Positions 53,301 to 61,164 of a stretch of DNA of 64,000 nucleotides are shown here, one piece after another. The notes beneath the pieces were generated by a model. The model was not told the origin of the DNA, did no database searches, and worked only from the letters and a program-made list of their open reading frames with translations. The stretch is taken from positions 218,348 to 282,347 of the forward strand of contig NZ_SMRS01000004.1 of assembly GCF_008368715.1 (NCBI RefSeq). The letters are read 5' to 3'. Position 1 is the stretch's first letter. Each line of letters opens with the position of its first letter. Source of the DNA: Nitrincola tapanii (GTDB lineage Bacteria; Pseudomonadota; Gammaproteobacteria; Pseudomonadales; Balneatricaceae). The position numbers were made by a program, and so were the translations under genes.

Positions 53301-53342
53301 GCGTACTCAGATGAGAGGCTCAGATTCAAGATGCAATTAATG

Positions 53343-53720
53343 CTAATGCGAATTCGGGCAAAAGAGCTCACGTAGGGTGTGGATCAAACGAATCGCTTTA
53401 TCACCACGCAGTGAATAATAAATGGTTTGAGACTCTCTACGAGTCGTCACTAAGCCATCCCGGCGTAACACCGCGAGATGTTGGGAGAGAGCAGATTGAC
53501 TCAGATCCAAGCAGCTGTTCAGCTCACTGACCGATAACTCTTTACCGTCTAGGTGGCAGAGAATTAATAAGCGGCTGTCATTGCCAAGCGTTTTTAGAAA
53601 GCGTACCGCTTCGGCAGCGTTTTGCTTCATCAGATCGATCTGTTCAACGCCAGCCTGGGCATCGGCGTTGAGGGATGGAGTCGAGAGTGTCTGGGCCAAG
53701 GCGGTATCGTCCTGTTTCAC
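53343..53720 (-). CDS. ArsR-family regulator with BigR/SqrR/HlyU-type cysteine pair
   Basis: This is a winged-helix repressor of 125 residues from GTG 53720; ATG 53630 would give 95. The helix-turn-helix is LSVSELNSCLDLSQSALSQHLAVLRR, with the wing TRRESQTIYYSL. Cys55 (in LILCHL) and Cys121 (in LFCPNSH) are 66 residues apart, the spacing I recall for the persulfide-sensing pairs of SqrR (41/107) and HlyU (38/104). The arsenic-binding ELCVC motif is absent, so a metal or arsenite role is less likely. A third cysteine (Cys70) is in the reading helix. No sulfide-oxidation gene is adjacent. A near-palindrome upstream may be its own operator. Confidence 0.85.
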   Translation of the reverse strand: MKQDDTALAQTLSTPSLNADAQAGVEQIDLMKQNAAEAVRFLKTLGNDSRLLILCHLDGKELSVSELNSCLDLSQSALSQHLAVLRRDGLVTTRRESQTIYYSLRGDKAIRLIHTLRELFCPNSH

Positions 53721-53727
53721 TAAGTCA

Positions 53728-53749
53728 TGCTAGGATATATTGTATAGCA
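53728..53749. promoter_or_regulatory. Candidate operator of the ArsR-family gene
   Basis: TGCTA (53728-53732) and TAGCA (53745-53749) flank a 12-base AT-rich centre, 7 bases before the GTG start. ArsR-family proteins bind AT-rich imperfect palindromes of about this size, often in their own promoter. A TATAAT (53777-53782) on the plus strand further out may serve lapG. Confidence 0.35.
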
Positions 53750-53859
53750 ACTACCCGATGAGAGAAGTGGCTGCTTTATAATAAAAAAGTATGTCTCTAT
53801 TTCATTCTGGTGACAGACTTCAGCAAATTAAATGGGTGGAGTTCAAACAGGATGAGTGA

Positions 53860-54552
53860 ATGCGCCTAACTAAAGCTCTGGGAATGAGCTGGCTGCTGGT
53901 CCTGATCAGCATTTTCTTTCTTTTCTCTACAGGTACGGCGACCAGTCGTGTCTCAGTTGATTTTGCCCGCTTTCAGCAACTCATGGAAAGCCGTTACGGT
54001 GGTCAAAAGGCCCAGGTCGCAAGAGCTTGGGAAGCGATGTTGCGTGAGATTGCCAACTTGCCGGATGAGCAGAAGGTGGTGCGAGTCAATCAATTTGTAC
54101 ACCAGAACGTTCGTTATCGAACCGATATTCGTCTCTGGGGCGTGGAGGATTATTGGGCCACACCTATGGAAACCTTCGGCAAGGGTTTTGGTGATTGTGA
54201 AGATTATGCAATTGCCAAATATATTAGTCTGCGTCAAGCCGGTATCAGTGACCAGAATTTACGTTTGATCTACGTGCGTGCGCGAACGGGGGGCGCACGC
54301 AGTTCGGTCACTGAAGCACACATGGTTCTGGGTTACTATGCCACACCCACCTCAGAACCTTTAATTTTGGATAGTTTGATTTCGAATGTCTTGCCGGCCT
54401 CACAGCGGCCAGATTTATCACCTGTATTCAGCTTTAACAGTCAGGGGCTTTGGGCAGGTAATGCTGTGAACCCCCAAGCCAGCTCGACGGCACGTTTGTC
54501 ACGTTGGCGTGATGTGTTAGATCGTATACAACAGGAAGGAGTAAGTTGGTGA
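53860..54552 (+). CDS. lapG: Periplasmic cysteine protease LapG
   Basis: This 230-residue transglutaminase-like (BTLCP) protease has an N-terminal signal peptide (about 1-28). The triad is Cys113 in GDCEDYAIAKY, His154 in EAHMVLGYY and Asp171 in ILDSL. The calcium-site acids of P. fluorescens LapG (Asp, Glu, Asp around the Cys) are present as Asp112, Glu114 and Asp115. LapG cuts the retention module of LapA-type adhesins and so releases cells from surfaces; LapD holds it back when c-di-GMP is high. lapD follows 28 bases downstream, and the target adhesin begins at 63004. Confidence 0.95.
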   Translation: MRLTKALGMSWLLVLISIFFLFSTGTATSRVSVDFARFQQLMESRYGGQKAQVARAWEAMLREIANLPDEQKVVRVNQFVHQNVRYRTDIRLWGVEDYWATPMETFGKGFGDCEDYAIAKYISLRQAGISDQNLRLIYVRARTGGARSSVTEAHMVLGYYATPTSEPLILDSLISNVLPASQRPDLSPVFSFNSQGLWAGNAVNPQASSTARLSRWRDVLDRIQQEGVSW

Positions 54553-54580
54553 GTATCAATTCCCTAGAGGAGGCTTGGCC

Positions 54581-56512
54581 ATGTCTCTTATAAAGCAGCT
54601 TTGGATGGCTGTTGCTATCTTAATGACCTTGGCATTCTTAAGTAGTTTTTCGATTAGTACCTACAGCGCAAGGGAGTATTTTGAGGAGCAATTGCGCCTG
54701 AAAAATATTGATAATGCCAACTCACTTGCGCTAACGCTGTCGCAAATCGAAAAAGACCTGGTGACGGTTGAGTTGTTGATTTCAGCACAGTTTGACACCG
54801 GACATTATCAGCGTATCGAATTAATTGATCCAGAAGGCACGCCCTATCAACGTAAGCTCTATGAAGGGCGTGATGAGCAGCAGGTGCCGGATTGGTTTAG
54901 ACGCTTAGCGCCTTTAGAGGTCGCGCCCGGTGTAGCCCAGGTTCAAGATGGCTGGCATCAGTTTGGAACACTTTATGTCGAGAGCCACACACGTTTTGCT
55001 TACGATGCGCTTTGGGCGACAACACGGGAGCTGTTTTTGTGGTTTTTGGTCGTCGCACTGGGTTGTGGTGCTCTGGGCACTTTGATTCTGAAATGGATCA
55101 CCCGCCCTCTGGATGATGTGGTCGTTCAGGCAGAAGCTATCGGTGGGCGGCGGTTTATTACATCGGACGAGCCTCGCACCCTGGAGTTTGGTCGTGTGGT
55201 TCGGGCAATGAATATTTTGTCGGATCGTATACGACAGATGCTGGAAACCGAAACGCAGCGTTTGGAAGAGATGCGTTACAAGCATCAACATGATGCGCTC
55301 ACTGGCTTGGCTAATCGTGAGTACTTTATTAGTCAGCTGGACTCGGTATTGAGTGATCCCGACGATGCGCGACGCCATGCCTTGATTCTGTTGAGGGTAG
55401 TGCATCTGGCCGAGATCAATCGTGATCTGGGTCATCAGTCCACCGATGCATTACTCAAACAGCTGGCGCAGTCATTGCAGAATTTAATGCAGGTGTATCC
55501 TGAAAAGGCTTCGGCCAGTCATGCCGGGCGCTTGAATGGTAGCGACTTTGTACTCCTGTTGCAGGATGTCAGTGATCTACCGCTGATCAGTGATGTTTTG
55601 TTGCAGGCGATGCAAACCTTAGGGGCCGAATATGCAGAGCGCGTAGCATTAATTTTACCCCATGCGGCAAGTTATTTTCACAGTGGTGAAAGCCGTGGTG
55701 CTTTGATGATGCGTTTAGACAGTCTGCTGGCCAGTGCGGAACAGCGCAATAGCATTTGTGCCGAGTTGGCTGTCCAGCCACAGTTAGCTGAACCGGAATT
55801 TCTGAATGCAGAGGCGTGGCGTGAGGCGATTCAAACGGCTTTGCAAAACCAAGGTGTGCGTGCCGTTTATTTTCCTGTGATGGGCATGGATCAGCATCCT
55901 TTACATGAAGAGGCGATGATGCGTTTGCGCATCCATGATGAGCTGAGATCTGCGGGCAGCTTTATGCCTTGGGCGCGCCGCTTGGGGATCTTACCGAGCT
56001 TGGATCTGGCGATGGTGCGTTATCTGTTAGAGCACTTGGCAGAATCCAATGCCCCTAAAGAGCTAGCCGTTAACCTTTCGATCGAAACACTTTTAGATCC
56101 TGCTGCACGTCATCAACTCTGGACACTTTTACGACAGATGTCGCAGATGGCACATTACCTTTGGTTTGAGGTTCCAGAGCATGCCGTCGTTCAGCATCTA
56201 CAGGCGTATCGAGAGTTTTGTGAACTCATGAAACCCCTCGGCTGTAAGTTAGGCTTGGAAAAAGCAGGAGCTGGTTTTGCTCAGATTGGGCATCTGCAAG
56301 AATTGGGTTTGGACTATTTAAAAGTGGACGCGGCCTTTATCCGCTCTCTAGAACATAATGCCGCCAATCAAAGCTTCCTGCGCGGTTTGTGTACACTTGG
56401 GCATTCCATTGGCCTGCAACTGATTGCGGAAGGTGTGGAGCATCCACGCGAAAGAGAGCTGTTAAAAGAGATCGGGTTCGATGGTTTGACGGGGCCAGGG
56501 GTCAGACGCTAA
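54581..56512 (+). CDS. lapD: c-di-GMP receptor LapD
   Basis: The start is ATG 54581 (GAGGAGG 7 bases upstream, 643 residues). Order: membrane helix (about 5-27), periplasmic output domain that binds LapG (about 28-150), membrane helix (about 151-172), HAMP (to about 225), degenerate GGDEF (near 240-400; LNGSDF in place of GGDEF) and degenerate EAL (about 410-640; EEAMMR in place of EALLR). Both enzyme motifs are lost, as in known LapD, which binds c-di-GMP without making or cutting it and signals inside-out to sequester LapG. The stop codon lies in the loop of the terminator hairpin. Confidence 0.95.
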   Translation: MSLIKQLWMAVAILMTLAFLSSFSISTYSAREYFEEQLRLKNIDNANSLALTLSQIEKDLVTVELLISAQFDTGHYQRIELIDPEGTPYQRKLYEGRDEQQVPDWFRRLAPLEVAPGVAQVQDGWHQFGTLYVESHTRFAYDALWATTRELFLWFLVVALGCGALGTLILKWITRPLDDVVVQAEAIGGRRFITSDEPRTLEFGRVVRAMNILSDRIRQMLETETQRLEEMRYKHQHDALTGLANREYFISQLDSVLSDPDDARRHALILLRVVHLAEINRDLGHQSTDALLKQLAQSLQNLMQVYPEKASASHAGRLNGSDFVLLLQDVSDLPLISDVLLQAMQTLGAEYAERVALILPHAASYFHSGESRGALMMRLDSLLASAEQRNSICAELAVQPQLAEPEFLNAEAWREAIQTALQNQGVRAVYFPVMGMDQHPLHEEAMMRLRIHDELRSAGSFMPWARRLGILPSLDLAMVRYLLEHLAESNAPKELAVNLSIETLLDPAARHQLWTLLRQMSQMAHYLWFEVPEHAVVQHLQAYREFCELMKPLGCKLGLEKAGAGFAQIGHLQELGLDYLKVDAAFIRSLEHNAANQSFLRGLCTLGHSIGLQLIAEGVEHPRERELLKEIGFDGLTGPGVRR

Positions 56513-56528
56513 GCGCCTGCCCCTTTTT
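56497..56528 (+). terminator. lapD terminator, with the stop codon in its loop
   Basis: AGGGG-T-CAG then CGC (56497-56509) folds on GCG then CCTGCCCCT (56513-56524), followed by T residues to 56528. The loop between CGC and GCG is TAA (56510-56512), which is the lapD stop. The outer stem is G/C-rich with one bulged T and one mismatch. Confidence 0.8.
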
Positions 56529-56548
56529 GACGAAGGGATGATTTTGAT

Positions 56549-56899
56549 TTAAGGCAGATGTACCATCTCTTCGTCACTGTCTTCTGCGAACAACTTTAAG
56601 CTGTGATTATGCTTACGCAGCGTCTGACGTTTCATCAGTTTTTGCTGAGCCGCTTTGGGGAGATCTGTAAATTGAATCACGCCCTTATCGGTGAGCAAGT
56701 CAATCAAATCTTCTACAACACGAATCAATTCAGTATCTGAAGATTTTAGGGCTTCGATGGAGGCACTTAAGGCTTCATTTTGTGGATGCAAAAAACTCTG
56801 TAGTTCGTCTGAGGCATCGCTAATTTCTTCACTGCAATCCTCTGATCGATCACGGCTAACCGCGATAATCTGGCCTTGCGTGTCGCGTTTGATAAACAT
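56549..56899 (-). CDS. Small conserved protein, often labelled 'tryptophan synthase subunit beta like'
   Basis: I start at ATG 56899 (116 residues); an upstream GTG-type start at 56929 would overlap the regulator gene. The sequence FIKRDTQGQIIAVSRD at the start and IQFTDLPKAAQQKLMKRQTLR later match a short gammaproteobacterial family that databases often mislabel as tryptophan-synthase-beta-like; nothing in it suggests that enzyme. The middle is acidic and helical. It is the last gene of the lapE-B-C group, next to the LuxR-type regulator, so a link to adhesion is possible but unproven. Confidence 0.75.
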   Translation of the reverse strand: MFIKRDTQGQIIAVSRDRSEDCSEEISDASDELQSFLHPQNEALSASIEALKSSDTELIRVVEDLIDLLTDKGVIQFTDLPKAAQQKLMKRQTLRKHNHSLKLFAEDSDEEMVHLP

Positions 56900-56912
56900 G
56901 CTGCAACTCCTT

Positions 56913-57509
56913 TTATGAGGATTTACCACGAACGGCCAGCATTAAGTGCATACGATCTCTGACGCCAAGCTTGTCAAAAATGTTACTTAAATGTGCCTTG
57001 ACGGTGCGCTCCGTGATTTGCAACTGTTTTGCGACCTCTTTATTGCTGGCGCCTGCCACCACGGCTTCTGTGACTTCACGTTCGCGTTCGGTCAGATTTG
57101 AAAGATCTGCCGGTTGCGTTTGACGTTTTTCCAATAGGCTGGAAATGATGCCGATCACACTGGTGACTAAAGGAGCGGGTAACCAGAGCGCCCCCTCATT
57201 GACGGTTTTGGCCACTTGGCTGAGAATTTCGGTGTTGGATAAGGCATCCACATAACCGCGGGCACCGGCCATGAGGGCAGATCTGAGCTCCTCAAGGTCG
57301 GCCACTCGGGTCATCGCAATCACTTTGCAGCCGCTACGGCTATAGAAACGTATGGTTTCTTCCCAATCGGGTAGCCCGGTGAGGACCCAGATCAATTGCT
57401 GCGCTTCAGCAGGGAGGTGTTGATCCGTGACCTGAGCATTCGGAAACGCTTTACTCCAACGTGCGATCAGGAAACCTGGTTCTGTAATAAAAAGAGGGGA
57501 GGTGTTCAT
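56913..57509 (-). CDS. LuxR-type regulator with pseudo-receiver domain
   Basis: This 198-residue protein has a receiver-like N-terminal domain (about 1-118) and a clear LuxR/FixJ helix-turn-helix (about 135-195: LTEREREVTEAVVAGASNKEVAKQL, TVKAHLSNIFDKLGV). The receiver has lost its chemistry: the phospho-acceptor position reads WVLTGLPDW, with Thr instead of Asp, and the N-terminal acidic pair is replaced by TEPG. It should bind DNA without classical phosphorylation. The gene overlaps lapC by 4 bases (ATGA), so it is translated with the secretion genes and may control lap expression. Confidence 0.88.
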   Translation of the reverse strand: MNTSPLFITEPGFLIARWSKAFPNAQVTDQHLPAEAQQLIWVLTGLPDWEETIRFYSRSGCKVIAMTRVADLEELRSALMAGARGYVDALSNTEILSQVAKTVNEGALWLPAPLVTSVIGIISSLLEKRQTQPADLSNLTEREREVTEAVVAGASNKEVAKQLQITERTVKAHLSNIFDKLGVRDRMHLMLAVRGKSS

Positions 57510-58933
57510 CGTTCTGTCATCGCCTGAGAAGTGGCCCGTAATACCGGTTTTAACAGATACTCCAGGACTGTTTTCTTGCCAGTCAGAATATCCACCTGGG
57601 TGGTCATACCTGGAATGATGGGTAAATCATTACCAAAGTCAGACGTAAGGGTTCGCAGTCGAACTAAGTAATAGGTGTTATCACGTTCATCCGTAATCGT
57701 ATCGGCACTGATGTGTTGTACCTCTGCTTCTAAACCGCCGTAGATGGCAAAATCATAAGCCGTAAACTTGATCATTGCTTGCTGGCCTGGGCGCAAGAAA
57801 GCGATATCTTTAGGCGCGATACGCGCTTCAATAATCAGTTGGTCATCCAGAGGAATGATTTCCACGACCTCGCGGCCTGGAGTGACGACTCCACCAATCG
57901 TATTCACAAATAGACGTTGAACTGTGCCACGTACAGGGGAGCGAATGTCGGTTTGCTTGACGCGATCTGCCAACCCCGTTTCGGCTTCGCTCAGGGCATC
58001 TAAGCGCGAGCGTGAATCAGAAAGCTGCGTACGCCAGCGGTTCATGACATTTAATTCAACTTCACGAATTTTGTTCCGTGCTTCCTCTATCGCCGCTTCG
58101 CTACGACTGATAACGGCTTCCGCTCGGTTCAACTCTCCCCGTGCATTAGACACCTCGCGCTCCAAACGAATAATATCCACATCTGAAACAGCACCGGAGC
58201 GCAACAGTGGACGCGTGACTTGGAGTTCGCGAGAACTCAAGGCTAGGCTGCTGGCATGTTGTGCTCGAGCCGCACGCGCTTCCCGTAGATCTTGCTCGCG
58301 CTGTTCCATCTGACGTTGGAGAACGGCAATCTGCTCGCTGAGTTCTTCTAGATTGGCTTGGTAGAGGCGTAGTTCATGCGCAACTATTTCTGGGGCCTCA
58401 CTTTGTAGCTCTTCAGGAAAATTGGGTTCAGTGCCACTGGTGAGTGCACGCAAGCGTGCCACTTCAGCGCTAAGAGAGAGAAATTGGGCACGACTTTCAC
58501 GAAGGCTGGAGACAAAACGTGTGGGATCGATGCGTAAAAGCAGGTCGCCCGCATCCACCACTTGACCTTCGCGTACCAAAATCTGCTCGACGATCCCTCC
58601 ATCCAAGGATTGAACGACTTGCAATTGTTGTGACGGGATCACACGACCGTCTCCACGTGCGACTTCATCTAAGGGGGCATGGGCTGACCAAGCAATTAAC
58701 GCGACGAGTGCTAAAAACATGACATAAAGTAAACGCCGAGCATGTACGGGTTCTTGCTGGATACGTGCCCACTCTGCATCAATGACCCAATCACGATTCG
58801 CTGGGGTGCGTAGCCAGCGACCGAAGAGACGATCCATAAAAGGCGTGCCGTGTGCACCAACCGCTTGCGAAATCTGGCCGACCTGCTCAAAGCCTCGTTG
58901 TTCTAAGGTTTTTTTCTCGGTGTTATCGCTCAT
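57506..58933 (-). CDS. lapC: Type I secretion membrane-fusion protein LapC (HlyD family)
   Basis: This 475-residue periplasmic adaptor has an inner-membrane helix (about 68-88), a long alpha-helical hairpin (about 150-320, coiled-coil rich in Arg and Glu) and a lipoyl/beta-barrel region (GDGRVIPSQQLQVVQSLDGGIVEQILVREGQVV early; TDIRSPVRGTVQRLFVNTIGGVVTPG later). It bridges the LapB ABC transporter and the LapE outer-membrane channel to export LapA. Its start codon overlaps the lapB stop by 1 base (TAATG). Confidence 0.95.
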   Translation of the reverse strand: MSDNTEKKTLEQRGFEQVGQISQAVGAHGTPFMDRLFGRWLRTPANRDWVIDAEWARIQQEPVHARRLLYVMFLALVALIAWSAHAPLDEVARGDGRVIPSQQLQVVQSLDGGIVEQILVREGQVVDAGDLLLRIDPTRFVSSLRESRAQFLSLSAEVARLRALTSGTEPNFPEELQSEAPEIVAHELRLYQANLEELSEQIAVLQRQMEQREQDLREARAARAQHASSLALSSRELQVTRPLLRSGAVSDVDIIRLEREVSNARGELNRAEAVISRSEAAIEEARNKIREVELNVMNRWRTQLSDSRSRLDALSEAETGLADRVKQTDIRSPVRGTVQRLFVNTIGGVVTPGREVVEIIPLDDQLIIEARIAPKDIAFLRPGQQAMIKFTAYDFAIYGGLEAEVQHISADTITDERDNTYYLVRLRTLTSDFGNDLPIIPGMTTQVDILTGKKTVLEYLLKPVLRATSQAMTER

Positions 58934-61074
58934 TAAGAGGCACTCCCGACACGACCCTGGCGTAGGGCTTCCATAACATCGGCTTTTGGACCATCGGCGA
59001 CAATACGGCCGCCATCAATAATGATGATTCGATCGGCTAAAGCAAGCACAGAACTACGGTGCGTAATGACAAAAAGTGTTTTGCCTTTAGCGTAGTTGGC
59101 TAGGTTTTTGAGAATTGAATCTTCGCTGGAGTGGTCTAATGAGCCGGTGGGTTCATCCAGTAATAAAATGGGTGGATCATTAATTAAGGCTCGGGCGATT
59201 GCAATTGCTTGGCGTTGGCCACCGGAGAGGAGTTGTCCACGTTCACCCACCTGCATATCAAAACCTGAAGGGTGCGTATTAATAAAACTAGCCAATCCAC
59301 TGATGTTAGCGGCTTGTAGGATTTGTGCATCATCGGCCTGCGGTGATCCCGTGATAATGTTGTCTCTTAAGGAGCCAAAAAAAAGAGAAATATCTTGCGG
59401 GACATAACCTATAGATCGGCGCAGCTCTGAGGGATCGAGTTGTCCTGTATCGACCCCATCGATTAGAACGGAACCTGATTCAGGTGAATAGAGACCTAAA
59501 ATGAGTTTTTCTAGAGTACTTTTGCCTGATCCATTGCGTCCGAGGATGGCGACGTGCTCACCTGCTTGGATTTTGAAGCTGACATTGTTCAGTGCTTGGC
59601 GTTCTTGATCAGGATAGCGGAAATTGACATTGCGAAATTCAATCTCACCGGAAAAACTTGGACGGCTTATCCAGTGTTTATCATCCGGGCGCTCAATAGG
59701 ACGCTCCATGATTTCATTCAAAGACTGCATAGAGGTCGCAGCATGGTGGTATTGCGCTAAGAGCCCTGCGGCTTGGCTGATAGGGGCCATCGCTCGTGAA
59801 GAGAGTAGGTAGGCAGCGATCAAACCACCCTGCGTCAGCTCACCTTCAATAATTAAATACACCCCAATAATAATAATGGCGATCGCTACCGTGTGTTGAG
59901 TCCACATGGCGCCATTGGTAATAGATGAAGAAATTAAACGCATCTGTGCAGCGGTGCGTGTCAGAAACACGGTAGTGCGCTCCCAAATACCCTGAATACG
60001 GCTTTCCGCTCCAAAACTTTTAAGGGTTTCCAGGTTAGAAAGGCTTTCAATCAAGGTGGCGTTGCGCATGGCTCCGGCACGCATCGAGGTTTCAGATAAA
60101 CTGTGCATCTTGCTCTGAGCCATCATGGCATAAATCAGAACCAAGATTGCCCCTGCCAAGATCGGGAGCACGAGCATCCAGTTGATGATCGCTATCACCG
60201 TTGCAAACAAGAAAACGAAGGGTAGATCGACCAGGGAGACGATGGTTAAGGAACCAATGAAACTGCGCACAGATTCAAAAGATTGGATATTTGCAGCAAA
60301 AGACCCGGCGGATGCAGGTCGATTGGCCATCTTCATCCCCAATACCCGCTCCATGATCGATGAGGAAAGTTTGACATCGGCACGACTCGCGCCCAAGTCG
60401 ACAAACCAACTGCGCATTAAACGTAAAACCAGATCAGCACAGAGGACAATAAACACCCCGGCGGAGAGGACCCAAAGGGTATCGGTCGCATGGTTGGGTA
60501 CGACGCGGTCATAAACGTTCATGACAAAGAGCGGCATGGCCACGGCAAATAGGTTGATCATGATGGCTGCCAACAACACATCACGATACAGACGCCGATT
60601 TTCGGCAATCACTCCCCAGAACCAATGACGATCCCGAAGTTTTTTAATTTCAGGCGCACGCTGATCAAAACGGAACTCAGGGCGGACATACAAAGTGCGT
60701 CCGGTATAGCGCGAGTTCAAGGTTTCAAGATCAACTTCCACCTCGGTATCGCTGAGTTCAGGATAGACAAGAGTTGCTTTACCTGATTGACGATCAAGAT
60801 CCGTTAGGACACACGCCTGCTCATCCTGGAGAAGTAGAATGGCGGGTAACAGATCGGGATTTAAATGTTGAATAGGTTGAGCAGCAATCCGTGTGGCAAA
60901 GCCGGCACGCTTGGCGGCACGGGAAAAAACCGAGGGTGTTAATACACCATCGATGAGCGGTAAGCCGGAAAGAGCAGATTCACGAGAAAGTTTGCGGTCA
61001 TGAAATCGGCATAAAATAAGCAGACATTCAGTGAGCGCACCACCGTTTTTTTCGGAATAATCAGACGTCGACAT
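58933..61074 (-). CDS. lapB: Type I secretion ABC transporter LapB
   Basis: This 713-residue protein has an N-terminal C39-like domain (about 10-140) whose catalytic Cys is missing, as expected for RTX and adhesin exporters. The membrane domain (about 160-440, six helices) and an ATPase domain follow: GRNGSGKST (Walker A), LLSGGQRQAIAIARAL (signature) and ILLLDEPTGSLD (Walker B). It powers export of the large adhesin. A perfect 12-base hairpin (61094-61122) lies just before its start, between lapE and lapB. Its own ribosome site is weak. Confidence 0.95.
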   Translation of the reverse strand: MSTSDYSEKNGGALTECLLILCRFHDRKLSRESALSGLPLIDGVLTPSVFSRAAKRAGFATRIAAQPIQHLNPDLLPAILLLQDEQACVLTDLDRQSGKATLVYPELSDTEVEVDLETLNSRYTGRTLYVRPEFRFDQRAPEIKKLRDRHWFWGVIAENRRLYRDVLLAAIMINLFAVAMPLFVMNVYDRVVPNHATDTLWVLSAGVFIVLCADLVLRLMRSWFVDLGASRADVKLSSSIMERVLGMKMANRPASAGSFAANIQSFESVRSFIGSLTIVSLVDLPFVFLFATVIAIINWMLVLPILAGAILVLIYAMMAQSKMHSLSETSMRAGAMRNATLIESLSNLETLKSFGAESRIQGIWERTTVFLTRTAAQMRLISSSITNGAMWTQHTVAIAIIIIGVYLIIEGELTQGGLIAAYLLSSRAMAPISQAAGLLAQYHHAATSMQSLNEIMERPIERPDDKHWISRPSFSGEIEFRNVNFRYPDQERQALNNVSFKIQAGEHVAILGRNGSGKSTLEKLILGLYSPESGSVLIDGVDTGQLDPSELRRSIGYVPQDISLFFGSLRDNIITGSPQADDAQILQAANISGLASFINTHPSGFDMQVGERGQLLSGGQRQAIAIARALINDPPILLLDEPTGSLDHSSEDSILKNLANYAKGKTLFVITHRSSVLALADRIIIIDGGRIVADGPKADVMEALRQGRVGSAS

Positions 61075-61093
61075 GAAGAACCCATGAGGTAGG

Positions 61094-61122
61094 CGTCAGA
61101 CCTCCCATCAGGAGGTCTGACG
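61094..61122 (-). promoter_or_regulatory. Intercistronic hairpin between lapE and lapB
   Basis: CGTCAGACCTCC (61094-61105) and GGAGGTCTGACG (61111-61122) form a perfect 12-base stem with a 5-base loop. No U tract follows on either strand, so it is not an ordinary terminator. Its position, 20 bases before the lapB ATG and 42 after the lapE stop, suggests mRNA processing or stability control that sets the ratio of channel to transporter. Confidence 0.6.
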
Positions 61123-61164
61123 AAGACTAAACTAGGCGAAACTCACTGATCACCTAGTGAATGA

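Noticed and set aside
54914..55435. 173-codon antisense frame across lapD
   Set aside because: It overlaps the LapD periplasmic, HAMP and GGDEF regions, and the predicted protein is low in any family signal.
56549..56899. Annotation of the small protein as tryptophan synthase beta
   Set aside because: It is about 116 residues, has no PLP lysine motif and is mostly acidic helix; the name is a known database artefact for this family.
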